The notes beneath the pieces were generated by a model. It did no database searches and was not told the DNA's origin. It saw only the letters and a list, made by a program, of their open reading frames with translations. From positions 26,014 through 90,013 of the forward strand of contig NZ_SMKX01000017.1 in the NCBI RefSeq assembly GCF_004349055.1: a DNA stretch of 64,000 nucleotides, in the 5' to 3' direction. The position numbers and the translations under genes were made by a program. Below are positions 8,272 through 16,989 of the stretch, one piece after another; within the stretch, counting starts at the first letter, position 1; every line of letters begins with the position of its first letter. This DNA comes from Kribbella antibiotica. Its GTDB lineage: Bacteria > Actinomycetota > Actinomycetes > Propionibacteriales > Kribbellaceae.

Positions 8272-9075
8272 ATGACGCCTGACGAGCTGCTCGACGTGTT
8301 CCACCGCCGCATCCGGTTGCCGGACGCGGACACGATCCCGGGCTGGAAGGTCGAGCACGAGGGCTTCGTCCATCGCTCGTACGTCGAGGGCGCGGAAGGC
8401 GCGGGTTTCGTCGAGACACCGCGCGGGCTGGGCGACGACCCGGATGCCGTGATCGCTGGTGAGCTCGCCTTCTTCCAGGAGCGCGGCCTGCCGTTCGAGT
8501 GGAAGACCTACGCGTACGACGAACCGGCCGACCTTGGTGAGCGGCTGATTCGCGCGGGGTTCAGCCAGGAGGATCCGGAGACGCTGATCCTCGGCGAGGT
8601 CGACCGCATCCTGGAGCGCCCCTCCGCACTGCCCTCCAAGGCGGTACTGCGGGAGGCGGAAGGACCTGAGGACTTCCACCGGATTGCAGTTCTCATGGAC
8701 ACCCTCTGGCACAGCGGCCTGACCGGTGTGGAGGAGCGCTTGGCCGCTGAGGCGCGCATGTTCCCCGAGCGGCTCTCGGTGTTCCTGGTGGAGGACGGGC
8801 TCAAAAGAGAGGGCCCAGTGGCGTCCGCGGCCTGGATCCGGTTCCACCCGGGCACAGGGTTCGCCAGCCTCTGGGGTGGCGGCACACTGCCCGAGTGGCG
8901 ACGCCAGGGCCTCTACAGCACGCTGCTGGTGCACAGGGCCCGCCTGGCGAAGGACCGCGGCTACGAATTCCTCCGCGTCGACGCCTCCGAAGACTCCCGC
9001 CCGATCCTGCAGAAACTGGGCCTCTACGGCGTCACCACCACCACGCCGTACGAGTGGAGTCCTGAGACACGCTGA
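8272..9075 (+). CDS. GNAT-family N-acetyltransferase
   Basis: 267 residues. The C-terminal half carries the GNAT core: FASLWGGGTLPEWRRQGLYSTLL, where RRQGLY corresponds to the acetyl-CoA pyrophosphate loop, followed by ARLAKDRGYEFLRVDAS and a YGV.TTTPYEW ending typical of GNATs acting on small molecules. The N-terminal half is a second, divergent acetyltransferase-like region with no clear cofactor loop. Substrate unknown. It lies 45 nt upstream of secA2, possibly sharing nothing but strand. Confidence 0.8.
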   Translation: MTPDELLDVFHRRIRLPDADTIPGWKVEHEGFVHRSYVEGAEGAGFVETPRGLGDDPDAVIAGELAFFQERGLPFEWKTYAYDEPADLGERLIRAGFSQEDPETLILGEVDRILERPSALPSKAVLREAEGPEDFHRIAVLMDTLWHSGLTGVEERLAAEARMFPERLSVFLVEDGLKREGPVASAAWIRFHPGTGFASLWGGGTLPEWRRQGLYSTLLVHRARLAKDRGYEFLRVDASEDSRPILQKLGLYGVTTTTPYEWSPETR

Positions 9076-9120
9076 CCTGGTCTGCGGAACGACACGCCGA
9101 GCCTGTACGTTGCCGTCATT

Positions 9121-11709
9121 ATGGCTCTGAAAATCACCTCGCGCTTTCGCCGGCTGCTGCAGCGCCCCGGATCGATCAACCTTGGCCCCTACGAGCGGCT
9201 CTCGCAGCTCGTACTGGAGGCGGAGGAGTCCGTCGAGCCGCTGACCGACGAGGAGCTCACCGAGTCCGTCAGTGAGCTCCGGACCACCGGTGGGCTGCAC
9301 GAGGACGAGCAGATCGAGTTCCTGGCGCTGGCCCGCGACGCTGCCCGGCGCACGCTGGGGGAGTCTGCGTTCGACGGCCAGATCGTCGGCGCACTGGCGA
9401 TGCTGCAGGGCCGCGTGGTCGAGATGGCGACCGGTGAGGGCAAGACGCTCGCCGGTGCGTTCGCCGCGGCCGGGTACGCGATCGGTGGCCGCCGGGTGCA
9501 CGTGCTCGCGGTCAACGACTACCTGGCCCGCCGTGACGCGGAGTGGATGGCGCCGATCTACGAGCTGCTCGGTGTGACGGTGTCGCACGTCGGCCAGGCC
9601 TCCACACCGGAGGAGCGACGAGCGGCGTACCAGGCTGAGGTCTGCTACGTGCCGGTCAGCGAGGTCGGCTTCGACGTGCTGCGCGACCGCCTGGTGAACG
9701 ACGTGGCCGATCGGGTCACCCAGACGCCGGACGTGGCGCTGGTCGACGAGGCCGACTCGGTGCTGATCGACGAGGCCCGGGTGCCGCTGGTGCTGGCCGG
9801 GGCGACCCGGACCGAGGAGCTGGACGACGACGTCGTACAGATCGTCCGCACGCTGCGTGCCGGGGTCGACTACGAGATCGACGGCGACGGCCGCACGGTC
9901 GCGCTGACCGACACGGGCACCGACAAGGTCGAGAAGCTGCTCGGCGAGCGCGTCGCCGCGGCTGAGGCCGCCGTCGAGCCCGAGGCCGTCGTCGAGGACG
10001 AGGCAGCTGAGGACGAGGCAGCCGAAGACGAGGACAAGACCGAAGACGAGACCGCGGACCAGGTTGAAGCCGAGGCCGAGCGCCCCGCGTTCAACCTGTA
10101 CGACGACGAGAACCTCGACCGCCTGACCCAGATCAACGTCGCGCTGCACGCCGAGGTGCTGCTGCGCAAGGACGTCGACTACCTGGTCCGCGACGGCAAG
10201 GTCAGCCTGATCAACAACAACCGCGGCCGGATCGCCAAGCTGCAGCGCTGGCCCGACGGTCTGCAGGCCGCCGTGGAGGCCAAGGAGGCCGTCCCGGTCA
10301 GCGACTCCGGTGAGGTGCTGGACAGCATCACCGTGCAGGCGCTGGTCAAGGGCTACAAGTCGCTGTGTGGCATGACCGGTACGGCGGTAGTCGTCGGCGA
10401 GTCGCTGCAGGAGTTCTACGAGGTCGAGGTGGCCGTCGTGCCGCCGAACAACCCGAACATCCGCAAGGACGACATCGACCGGCTCTACCTGACCGTCGAG
10501 CAGAAGAACGCCGCGCTGGTCGAGCACATCGCCGAGGTGCACGAGACCGGCCGCCCGATCCTGATCGGCACTCACAGTGTCGAGGAGTCCGAGCAGCTCA
10601 GCGACCGCCTCGAGGCCGCCGAGATCCCGCACGTCGTCCTGAACGCGAAGAACGACGCCGAAGAGGCCTCGATCATCGCCGAGGCCGGTGTGCCCGGCAC
10701 GGTGACGGTCTCCACCCAGATGGCTGGTCGCGGTACCGACATCCGCCTCGGTGGCAAGGACGAGTCGCACGACAAGGACAAGGCCATCGAGCTCGGCGGC
10801 CTGTACGTGATCGGCACCGGCCTGCACGCCTCCAGCCGGCTCGACGATCAGCTCCGTGGTCGCGCCGGCCGCCAGGGCGACCCGGGTGGCTCGCTGTTCT
10901 TCGCCAGCCTCGCCGACGAGCTCGTCATCCGGTACTCCGTTTCGTCCGGCCTGCGCCCGCATCCCGACGAGGCCGGCCGCCTGACCGACCGCAAGTCGGT
11001 CGGCATCCTGGACCACGCCCAGCGGGTCGCGGACGGCGCCAATGCCGAACTGCACCGGACGACCTGGCAGTACCACCGCCTGACCGGTCAGCAGCGCTCG
11101 ATCCTGCTCGCCACCCGCGAGGACATCCTCACCGACGACCTGGCCGCGACCGAGCTGTCCGAGCGGGTCAAGGAGAAGTACGACGAGCTGGTCGAGGAGC
11201 ACGGCGAGGAGAAGGTGAAGGACGCCGCCCGCCGGATCGCCCTGCACCACCTCGACCGGAAGTGGACCGACCACCTGGCCTACCTGGCGGACCTGCGCGA
11301 AGGCATCCACCTGCGCTCGCTGGCCGGCGGCATCGTGCACATGAAGCCGATCGACGAGTTCAACAAGTCCGCGATCGCGTCCTTCGACACGCTGATCGCC
11401 GACTCCTGGAAAGAGTCCGCCGAGACCTTCGCCGAAGCCTCCATCACGGACTCCGGCCTCGACGAGGAAGCTTCCGGCGTCCCGCGCCCGACCGCGACCT
11501 GGACCTATCTGGTCAACGACAACCCCTTCGGCACCGAGGCCGACCGCATCCTCGGCCGCCTCCGCAACGCCATCCGCCCGCAGTCCGGCGCGGAGGCCGA
11601 GGAGATCCTCCCCGAGAAGTTCGACGAGGACGAGCTCCCGGAGGAACTGCGCGACGTCGATGACGAGACCGGCGACGAGGACGACAAGAAGCAGGACAGC
11701 AAGAGCTGA
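9121..11709 (+). CDS. secA2: Accessory preprotein translocase ATPase SecA2
   Basis: 862 residues, a SecA-type motor that energises export of a substrate subset through the Sec channel. Walker A is ATGEGKT (103-109), Walker B region ALVDEADSVLIDEAR (206-220), motif CGMTGTA, and the late helicase motifs STQMAGRGTDIRLGG and QLRGRAGRQGDPG are intact. It lacks the C-terminal cysteine/histidine zinc tail of housekeeping SecA1, as expected for SecA2. Unusual is an acidic, alanine-rich insertion at about residues 279-321, plus a second acidic C-terminal tail (residues 825-862). The ATG follows an AT-containing stretch without an obvious ribosome binding site. The next gene starts one base after its stop. 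Confidence 0.9.
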   Translation: MALKITSRFRRLLQRPGSINLGPYERLSQLVLEAEESVEPLTDEELTESVSELRTTGGLHEDEQIEFLALARDAARRTLGESAFDGQIVGALAMLQGRVVEMATGEGKTLAGAFAAAGYAIGGRRVHVLAVNDYLARRDAEWMAPIYELLGVTVSHVGQASTPEERRAAYQAEVCYVPVSEVGFDVLRDRLVNDVADRVTQTPDVALVDEADSVLIDEARVPLVLAGATRTEELDDDVVQIVRTLRAGVDYEIDGDGRTVALTDTGTDKVEKLLGERVAAAEAAVEPEAVVEDEAAEDEAAEDEDKTEDETADQVEAEAERPAFNLYDDENLDRLTQINVALHAEVLLRKDVDYLVRDGKVSLINNNRGRIAKLQRWPDGLQAAVEAKEAVPVSDSGEVLDSITVQALVKGYKSLCGMTGTAVVVGESLQEFYEVEVAVVPPNNPNIRKDDIDRLYLTVEQKNAALVEHIAEVHETGRPILIGTHSVEESEQLSDRLEAAEIPHVVLNAKNDAEEASIIAEAGVPGTVTVSTQMAGRGTDIRLGGKDESHDKDKAIELGGLYVIGTGLHASSRLDDQLRGRAGRQGDPGGSLFFASLADELVIRYSVSSGLRPHPDEAGRLTDRKSVGILDHAQRVADGANAELHRTTWQYHRLTGQQRSILLATREDILTDDLAATELSERVKEKYDELVEEHGEEKVKDAARRIALHHLDRKWTDHLAYLADLREGIHLRSLAGGIVHMKPIDEFNKSAIASFDTLIADSWKESAETFAEASITDSGLDEEASGVPRPTATWTYLVNDNPFGTEADRILGRLRNAIRPQSGAEAEEILPEKFDEDELPEELRDVDDETGDEDDKKQDSKS

Positions 11710-11710
11710 G

Positions 11711-11920
11711 ATGACTCAGTCCGAACTGCAGGAGCTGATCCGGACCGGCGCAGCGGCACCACTGCTCGCCGGTACCGAGATCGGCCCCACCTGGTACGAC
11801 GGGCAGTGGTGGCACATCCCCGGTGATGCGCCTGACGACGCGGACTACGAGCTCGCCGACGCTGAGCTGTCAGCACAGTTCGATTCGCTGCGCCGCCGTA
11901 CCCGATTGCTCGAAGGCTGA
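11711..11920 (+). CDS. Small conserved hypothetical protein
   Basis: 69 residues, not recognised. Features are an N-terminal helix (SELQELIRTG), a tryptophan-rich centre (PTWYDGQWWHIPG) and an acidic segment followed by an arginine cluster (SLRRRTRLLEG). No signal peptide. Starts one nucleotide after the secA2 stop and ends just before the next start, so it is probably cotranscribed with secA2; whether it is a SecA2 helper is open. Confidence 0.6.
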   Translation: MTQSELQELIRTGAAAPLLAGTEIGPTWYDGQWWHIPGDAPDDADYELADAELSAQFDSLRRRTRLLEG

Positions 11921-11922
11921 CG

Positions 11923-12699
11923 GTGCCGCGCGACGAAGAAGTGGTCGCCATCGAGCAGGTGATGGACCTGTTCGCCACCGAGGCTCTGCTGGCGCTGGAG
12001 AAAGCCGATCGGCCGGCTGAGCGGCTCGCCGAGCAGTGGCAACGGCTGGGGCTCGATGAGCTCCAGCTCAGCGACTCCGAAGCCCAGCAGCACCTGGCCG
12101 CCGCGGTCGCCGGAGCCCCGATGGACAGCAGCGACCTCCGCCGGGAGTATCGGGATTCCTACGGCCGGAGCCACGTTCCACCGCTGGCGGACCAGTGGCT
12201 GGACGAGTCGCTCACCCGCCTGGCGCGCGCCGGCGTACTGCGCGATGTCGTCGCAACCGGCACCAAGCTGAAAGTCAGCGAGCCACTGCGGAAAGCGGCC
12301 GATGATCTGGTTCGCGAGGGTATGCAGCTGCTCGAAGGCCGCCGCTTCCTGGACCACCAGCAGACTGCTCCACTCCCCGGACGCAAGGCGCAGATCCTCG
12401 GCTACGCGACCGCCCTGACAGCCTGTACGGCGTACGGGACGGCTGTGCAGTCGCTGTCGCAGCCAATCCCCGTCCAGGCGGTGCTGCTGGCACCGGCGCT
12501 TGTCTACCTGACTGCCAGGTACCGGAATCTCGAGCGCGACTGGATGGTCGGCCGTCACAACCAGGTGACGCCGGCCAAGGATCAGTTGGCCGATGCCCGT
12601 TGGGACGCGGCAGACGCGGTTGACGCCGCAGCTCAGCCGACGCGCGCCGACACACGGGTGATCCGGGCCGCTCGCCGAGAGGCTGGTCCGTCCCGCTAG
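11923..12699 (+). CDS. Hypothetical protein with a hydrophobic hairpin
   Basis: 258 residues, family not recognised. Residues 1-150 are highly charged and helical; about residues 160-195 form a hydrophobic stretch (GYATALTACTAYGTAV ... VQAVLLAPALVYLTA) long enough for one or two membrane passes; the C terminus is basic. GTG start directly after the small gene upstream. Its place behind secA2 suggests a shared transcript; a membrane-linked role is inference from hydropathy only. Confidence 0.6.
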   Translation: MPRDEEVVAIEQVMDLFATEALLALEKADRPAERLAEQWQRLGLDELQLSDSEAQQHLAAAVAGAPMDSSDLRREYRDSYGRSHVPPLADQWLDESLTRLARAGVLRDVVATGTKLKVSEPLRKAADDLVREGMQLLEGRRFLDHQQTAPLPGRKAQILGYATALTACTAYGTAVQSLSQPIPVQAVLLAPALVYLTARYRNLERDWMVGRHNQVTPAKDQLADARWDAADAVDAAAQPTRADTRVIRAARREAGPSR

Positions 12700-12734
12700 C
12701 CGACGTTGTCGGTGCGGGTGGATAGGCTCTGGGG

Positions 12735-14120
12735 GTGAGTGAGGGCTTGTTCGATCTGCCGGGAGCTCCTGCGCCTGCGAGAGGCGGCGGGAGCCTTTCC
12801 GACGTGGACCACGCGGCGGCGCCGCTGGCTGTCCGGATGCGTCCGCGCAGTCTGGACGAGCTCGTCGGGCAGCAGCATCTGCTGGCGCCGGGCTCGCCGT
12901 TGCGACGGCTGGTCGAGGGTGACCAGCCGATGTCGCTGTTGCTGTGGGGGCCGCCCGGGACCGGCAAGACCACGATCGCGGCAGTCGTCTCGCACCAGAC
13001 GAACCGCAAGTTCGTGGAGCTGTCCGCGGTCACCGCTGGCGTGAAGGACGTCCGCCAGGTCATCGACGGCGCGCGACGGGACCTGGCCAGGCCGGGTGGT
13101 GCTGTCGAGACGGTGCTGTTCATCGACGAGGTCCACCGCTTCACGAAGGCCCAGCAGGATGCCCTGCTCCCCGGCGTCGAGAACCGCTGGGTCACCCTGG
13201 TCGCCGCCACCACCGAGAACCCGTTCTTCTCGGTGATCTCGCCGCTGCTGTCCCGCAGCCTGCTCCTGACACTGGAGTCGCTGACGGACGACGACATCTC
13301 TGTGCTGCTCGACCGAGCCCTGGCGGACGAGCGGGGGCTGGCCGGCGAGTTCACGCTGGCGCCCGACGCCCGCGACCACCTGCTGCGCATGGCCGGAGGA
13401 GACGCCCGCCGCGCCTTGACCTACCTGGAGGCGGCGGCAGGCGGAGCCCGCGCCAAGAACGCAGCTGCTGATGGCGCCGCGACCTCGACCATCGACCTCG
13501 AAACGCTCGAGACCGCGGTCGACCAGGCCGCCGTACGGTATGACCGGGCGGGCGACCAGCACTACGACGTCGCTTCGGCGCTGATCAAGTCGATCCGTGG
13601 CTCAGATGTCGACGCCGCAATGCACTACCTGGCGCGGATGATCGTCGCCGGTGAGGACCCGCGGTTCATCGCCCGTCGCCTGGTCATCTCGGCCAGCGAG
13701 GACATCGGCATGGGTGACCCGACCGCGCTCGGCGTCGCAGTCGCCGCAGCAGACGCCGTACAGCTGATCGGTATGCCGGAAGCCCGCATCAACCTCGCGC
13801 AAGCTGTGGTCGCACTAGCCCTGGCGCCCAAGTCGAACTCCGTCATCAGCGCGGTCGACGCGGCCATCGCCGACGTGAAGGCCGGCAAGATCGGCCCAGT
13901 CCCGTCCCATCTCCGCGACGCCCACTACGCCGGCGCCAAGAAGATTGGCCACGGAGCGTCGTACCAGTACTCCCACAACGACCCCCGCGGCGTCTCGTCG
14001 CAGCAGTACGCCCCCGACGTCATCGACGGCACCGACTACTACACCCCGACCCGTCGCGGCGGCGAAGCTGCCTACGCCGACCGCGTCGAAGCCATCCGCA
14101 AAATCCTCCGCAACCGCTAG
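12735..14120 (+). CDS. rarA: Replication-associated recombination protein A (RarA/MgsA) AAA+ ATPase
   Basis: 461 residues. The AAA+ module shows [18 protein letters not shown], Walker [10 protein letters not shown] (72-80), Walker [10 protein letters not shown], and sensor region [11 protein letters not shown]; the C-terminal part has the RarA tetramerisation region including [11 protein letters not shown] and the closing [16 protein letters not shown]. RarA proteins act at stalled replication forks. GTG start. In mycobacteria the homologue also lies beside alaS, as it does here. The stop overlaps the stop of the opposing gene by a few nucleotides. Confidence 0.93.
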   Translation: MSEGLFDLPGAPAPARGGGSLSDVDHAAAPLAVRMRPRSLDELVGQQHLLAPGSPLRRLVEGDQPMSLLLWGPPGTGKTTIAAVVSHQTNRKFVELSAVTAGVKDVRQVIDGARRDLARPGGAVETVLFIDEVHRFTKAQQDALLPGVENRWVTLVAATTENPFFSVISPLLSRSLLLTLESLTDDDISVLLDRALADERGLAGEFTLAPDARDHLLRMAGGDARRALTYLEAAAGGARAKNAAADGAATSTIDLETLETAVDQAAVRYDRAGDQHYDVASALIKSIRGSDVDAAMHYLARMIVAGEDPRFIARRLVISASEDIGMGDPTALGVAVAAADAVQLIGMPEARINLAQAVVALALAPKSNSVISAVDAAIADVKAGKIGPVPSHLRDAHYAGAKKIGHGASYQYSHNDPRGVSSQQYAPDVIDGTDYYTPTRRGGEAAYADRVEAIRKILRNR

Positions 14121-14533
14121 TCCTCCGGGTAGGGCATTGCTGCCCGGCGTTCGAAGGGCCAGGGCAGAAGCTCGGGCGCCCAGAAGTAGTCGCTGACCAC
14201 CAGGTCGGCGCCTCGGCGCAGCAGCAGGATGCGTTCGTAGTCCTGCTGCAGTACGGCGTCGCCCGGTTCCGCAGCCAGTACGGCGATCACGTGCCGCGCG
14301 ATCTCGGCGTACTGCGGCTCGGGCTCGGCGACCTTGTCGAGCCGGAAGCCGATGCTGATCTCGGGTTCGCCGAGGACGAGGTTGGGACGGCCGTCGCGGT
14401 GCACGGCGATGCGGAGGTCGGTCGGCGTCCGGTGGGTGGTGACCGGCGGTTGCCACGGCTGTGCGGTGAGCAGACCGCTGATCGCCTCCGGGGGTGTCGG
14501 CGTACAGAGCTGAAACGTGTACTCGATCGCCAT
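14117..14533 (-). CDS. Hypothetical protein, possibly SitI3-like
   Basis: 138 residues beginning MAIEYTFQL. The mix of IEYTFQL, an ISIGFRLDK strand pair and DADL..-like C-terminal segment ([14 protein letters not shown]) resembles small cytosolic proteins annotated as SitI3-like, but I hold that weakly. No signal peptide or membrane segment. The ATG at 14533 is taken; an upstream in-frame Met seven codons earlier is possible. Convergent with rarA, with overlapping stops. Confidence 0.6.
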   Translation of the reverse strand: MAIEYTFQLCTPTPPEAISGLLTAQPWQPPVTTHRTPTDLRIAVHRDGRPNLVLGEPEISIGFRLDKVAEPEPQYAEIARHVIAVLAAEPGDAVLQQDYERILLLRRGADLVVSDYFWAPELLPWPFERRAAMPYPED

Positions 14534-14590
14534 CGCGCCAGCGTAGAGGCCCAACCACTACCCACCCTCGCGTGTGCGCCCACCCCCGGT

Positions 14591-15207
14591 CGTGCCGAGT
14601 GAACCCACTGGCGCTCCGTCCCCCGTTGTGTCGAGTGAACCCAGCGTGCTCAAGAATCGTCGAGTGTGCGGACCGTGTTGCTGGCAAACCCTTGCCGTCG
14701 ACAATCTCCTGCCACTCGACACGGTGGGTTCAGTCGGAGACGCCGTCGTGTCGAGTGAACCCACTGGCGCCTCGCCGACCCCCGGGTCGTGCCGAGTGGA
14801 CCCACTGGCGCTCCGTCCCCGTTGTGTCGAGTGAACCCAGCGTGCTCAGGAATCGTCGAGTGTGCGGACCGTGTTGCTGGCAAACCCTTGCCGTCGACAA
14901 TCTCCTGCCACTCGACACGGTGGGTTCAGTCGGAGACGCCGTCGTGTCGAGTGAACCCACTGGCGCCTCGCCGACCCCCGGGTCGTGCCGAGTGGACCCA
15001 CTGGCGCTCCGTCCCCGTTGTGTCGAGTGAACCCAGCGTGCTCAGGAATCGTCGAGTGTGCGGACCGTGTTGCTGGCAAACCCTTGCCGTCGACAATCTC
15101 CCGCCACTCGACACGGTGGGTTCAGTGGCGAGCCGGTACGGCGGGCGGACGGAGTGCCAGTGGGTTCAGTCGGTACGACGGTGGGGGCGGAAGGCACGGT
15201 GGGTTCA
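14591..15207. repeat. 196-bp tandem repeat array with embedded TGGGTTCA motifs
   Basis: Two full copies (14625-14820 and 14821-15016) and a third, truncated copy (15017-about 15130) repeat with an exact 196-bp period and only scattered substitutions. Within and around each copy the octamer TGGGTTCA or its complement TGAACCCA recurs: complement at 14600, 14636, 14756, 14832, 14952 and 15028, direct at 14725, 14921, 15117, 15161 and 15200, plus TGGACCCA variants near 14795 and 14991. Most are flanked by TCGAG/CTCGA, so the array can fold into hairpins. No credible coding sequence: the open frames run through the repeats on both strands. It fills the 736-bp gap between two genes. Confidence 0.85.
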
Positions 15208-15269
15208 GTCGACGCAGGGGCTGTGGATAACGGAATCGGCCGAGAGGAGATTTGGGGGAGAGTGGGGTG

Positions 15270-16217
15270 ATGCGGAGGGTCGGCGCGGTGAGCGCAGGGT
15301 GGCGGCGGGATTTGCTGGCGGCGGGGATCACCCGGGCGCAACTGCAATCGGCGGATTGGGTCTCGCCGCATTTCGGGTATCACCGCAGCACCGGGCTTCG
15401 CGATGAGGTCCGGCAGCGCATCGTGGATGTGGCGGCGGTGATGCCACCCGAGGGGGTGCTGGGTGGATGGGCCTCGGCATACCTGCAGGGCGTTGCGTTT
15501 CTCGATGGAGGTTGGGCTGCGCCCGGTACTGCGAGCGGGCTGCGAGGCGAGCCGGTGCTCGTCGTGCTTCCACCTGATCGGCGGACGGGCCGGTCGGACA
15601 TCAGTTCGTTGCGCGCGGCGCTGGATCCTGCGGACGTGGTCGAGGTCGGTGGGATCCGCTGTACGAACGGCGTGCGGACCGCGTTCGACATGCTCAGGCT
15701 CGCGCCCGATCTGACCGAGGCTGTGGTCGGCGGCGACTGCCTGCTCCATGCGGGGCTCACTACAGCTCCCGGCCTGGCGAGGTACGCCGACAGTCACCAG
15801 GGGCGGCGCGGCGTCCGGCAGTTGCGCGCGGCACTGCCGCTGCTCGAAGGGCTCGCGGCGTCGCCGCCGGAGTCGAGGCTGCGGCTGTTGTGTCACCAGG
15901 CGGGGCTGCAAAACATTCTCGTGAATGTGCCCGTCTACGACCTCGACGGGACGTTCCTGGGGATCGTTGACCTGCTGGAAGACAGCACCGGCCTCTCGCT
16001 CGAGTACGACGGCGAGTACCACCGCGAGCTGGGCCAGCAGACTCGGGACAACCACCGGGAAGAGCGCCTCGAACGGGTGGGTCTCACGATGCTCCGGGTG
16101 ACTGCCCTGGACATGCAGGAGCCCGGGTCATTGGTGCGCCGCATTCGCCAGGCGCACCAGGCTTGCCGGTCTGATCCCGCACCTCGCCAATGGGTTCATC
16201 AGCTCCGCGCCGCCTAG
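15270..16217 (+). CDS. Protein with C-terminal Vsr/DUF559-like nuclease fold
   Basis: 315 residues. The N-terminal third resembles the small helical domain of actinobacterial AbiEi-antitoxin-like proteins (WRRDLLAAGITRAQLQ.ADWV). The C-terminal 100 residues fit the very-short-patch-repair endonuclease fold: ESRLRLL, DLLEDSTGLSLEYDGEYHR with acidic residues, and NHREERLERVGLTMLRV. Such proteins are common, usually orphan, and of unproven activity. ATG 15270 is favoured, with GGGGGAG 9 nt upstream; GTG 15267 is possible. It sits directly downstream of the tandem repeat array. Confidence 0.7.
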   Translation: MRRVGAVSAGWRRDLLAAGITRAQLQSADWVSPHFGYHRSTGLRDEVRQRIVDVAAVMPPEGVLGGWASAYLQGVAFLDGGWAAPGTASGLRGEPVLVVLPPDRRTGRSDISSLRAALDPADVVEVGGIRCTNGVRTAFDMLRLAPDLTEAVVGGDCLLHAGLTTAPGLARYADSHQGRRGVRQLRAALPLLEGLAASPPESRLRLLCHQAGLQNILVNVPVYDLDGTFLGIVDLLEDSTGLSLEYDGEYHRELGQQTRDNHREERLERVGLTMLRVTALDMQEPGSLVRRIRQAHQACRSDPAPRQWVHQLRAA

Positions 16218-16338
16218 AGGGAACCCGGTTTGGTGGGGGACTGTTATGTGGGGGATGGTGTCCTGAAGAGTTGTGTTGTATGGGCGCGCGATAGGGTCGT
16301 GCGGTCCACGAGGTCGCAACGGAAGGTGGATCGTTTCC

Positions 16339-16749
16339 ATGAGCGTCGGTGAAGTCGCAGGGCTGATAGCGGCCTGCGCACTGCTCATCCTGGTGGGCCT
16401 GCTGGCCTATCCGATCCTGAAGCTGGGCAAGGTGCTGGACGAGACCCGGATCATGGTGAAGGGAGTCTCCGACTCCAGTGTGCCGTTGCTGGGCGAGGTC
16501 ACCACGACCGTCGCGACCACCAACGCGCAGCTGGCCAAGGTGGACACGATCACCGACAACGCGACCACGGTGACGACGAACGCGGCGGCGCTGATGTCGC
16601 TGTTCTCGGCGACCGCGGGTGGGCCGCTGGTGAAGGCGGCCGCGTTCACGTACGGCGTGCGCCGGGCGCTCGGTGAGAACCAGCGGCGTGATGTGAGCCG
16701 CCGGGTGAAGGACGAGATGAAGGCCGAGCGGAAGGCGCGGAAGCGATGA
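16339..16749 (+). CDS. DUF948-family membrane protein
   Basis: 136 residues. One N-terminal membrane helix (about residues 7-27, LIAACALLILVGLLAYPILKL) followed by a polar region with coiled-coil character (VLDETRIMVKGVSD... TTNAQLAKVDTITDNATTV) and a strongly basic tail. This is the DUF948 pattern. ATG preceded by GGAAGGTGGA. Overlaps the next gene by 4 nt (ATGA); both lie directly upstream of alaS, a conserved actinobacterial arrangement. Confidence 0.8.
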   Translation: MSVGEVAGLIAACALLILVGLLAYPILKLGKVLDETRIMVKGVSDSSVPLLGEVTTTVATTNAQLAKVDTITDNATTVTTNAAALMSLFSATAGGPLVKAAAFTYGVRRALGENQRRDVSRRVKDEMKAERKARKR

Positions 16750-16985
16750 AGCGGATTCTCTGGCTGATCATCGGGATCGCCGTGGGTGTCTACGCGGTGA
16801 CCCGGCTGAAGAAGCGTGCCCACGTGCTCGCTCCGGAGGCTGTGCAGGAGTCGGCGGCCAAGCTGGCCGCGGCGGTGCGGCACTTCGGCGACCAGGTCCG
16901 CGAGGGCATGGCCGAGCGGGAAGCAGAACTCAAAGACGCGCTGGGCATAGACGCCGCCGCGAACGAACGTGAGGACTACCGGTAA
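16746..16985 (+). CDS. Small membrane protein upstream of alaS
   Basis: 79 residues: an N-terminal membrane helix (ILWLIIGIAVGVYAVTRL), a KKR stop-transfer cluster, then an amphipathic charged region (VQESAAKLAAAVRHFGDQVREGMAEREAEL). Similar small proteins (DUF6167-like) occur upstream of alaS in actinobacteria. Translationally coupled to the DUF948 gene and 4 nt from alaS. Confidence 0.7.
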   Translation: MKRILWLIIGIAVGVYAVTRLKKRAHVLAPEAVQESAAKLAAAVRHFGDQVREGMAEREAELKDALGIDAAANEREDYR

Positions 16986-16989
16986 CACC

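Noticed and set aside
8221..11340. A very long open frame antisense to secA2
   Set aside because: It mirrors the codon pattern of secA2 (third-position GC), lacks any domain, and has His/Arg/Leu-rich shadow composition.
14591..15207. CRISPR array
   Set aside because: The unit is 196 bp and whole units are repeated; there are no short repeats with unique spacers of equal length and no cas genes.
14789..15406. Open frames across the tandem repeats
   Set aside because: They translate the repeats in frame on both strands, without ribosome binding sites or known domains.
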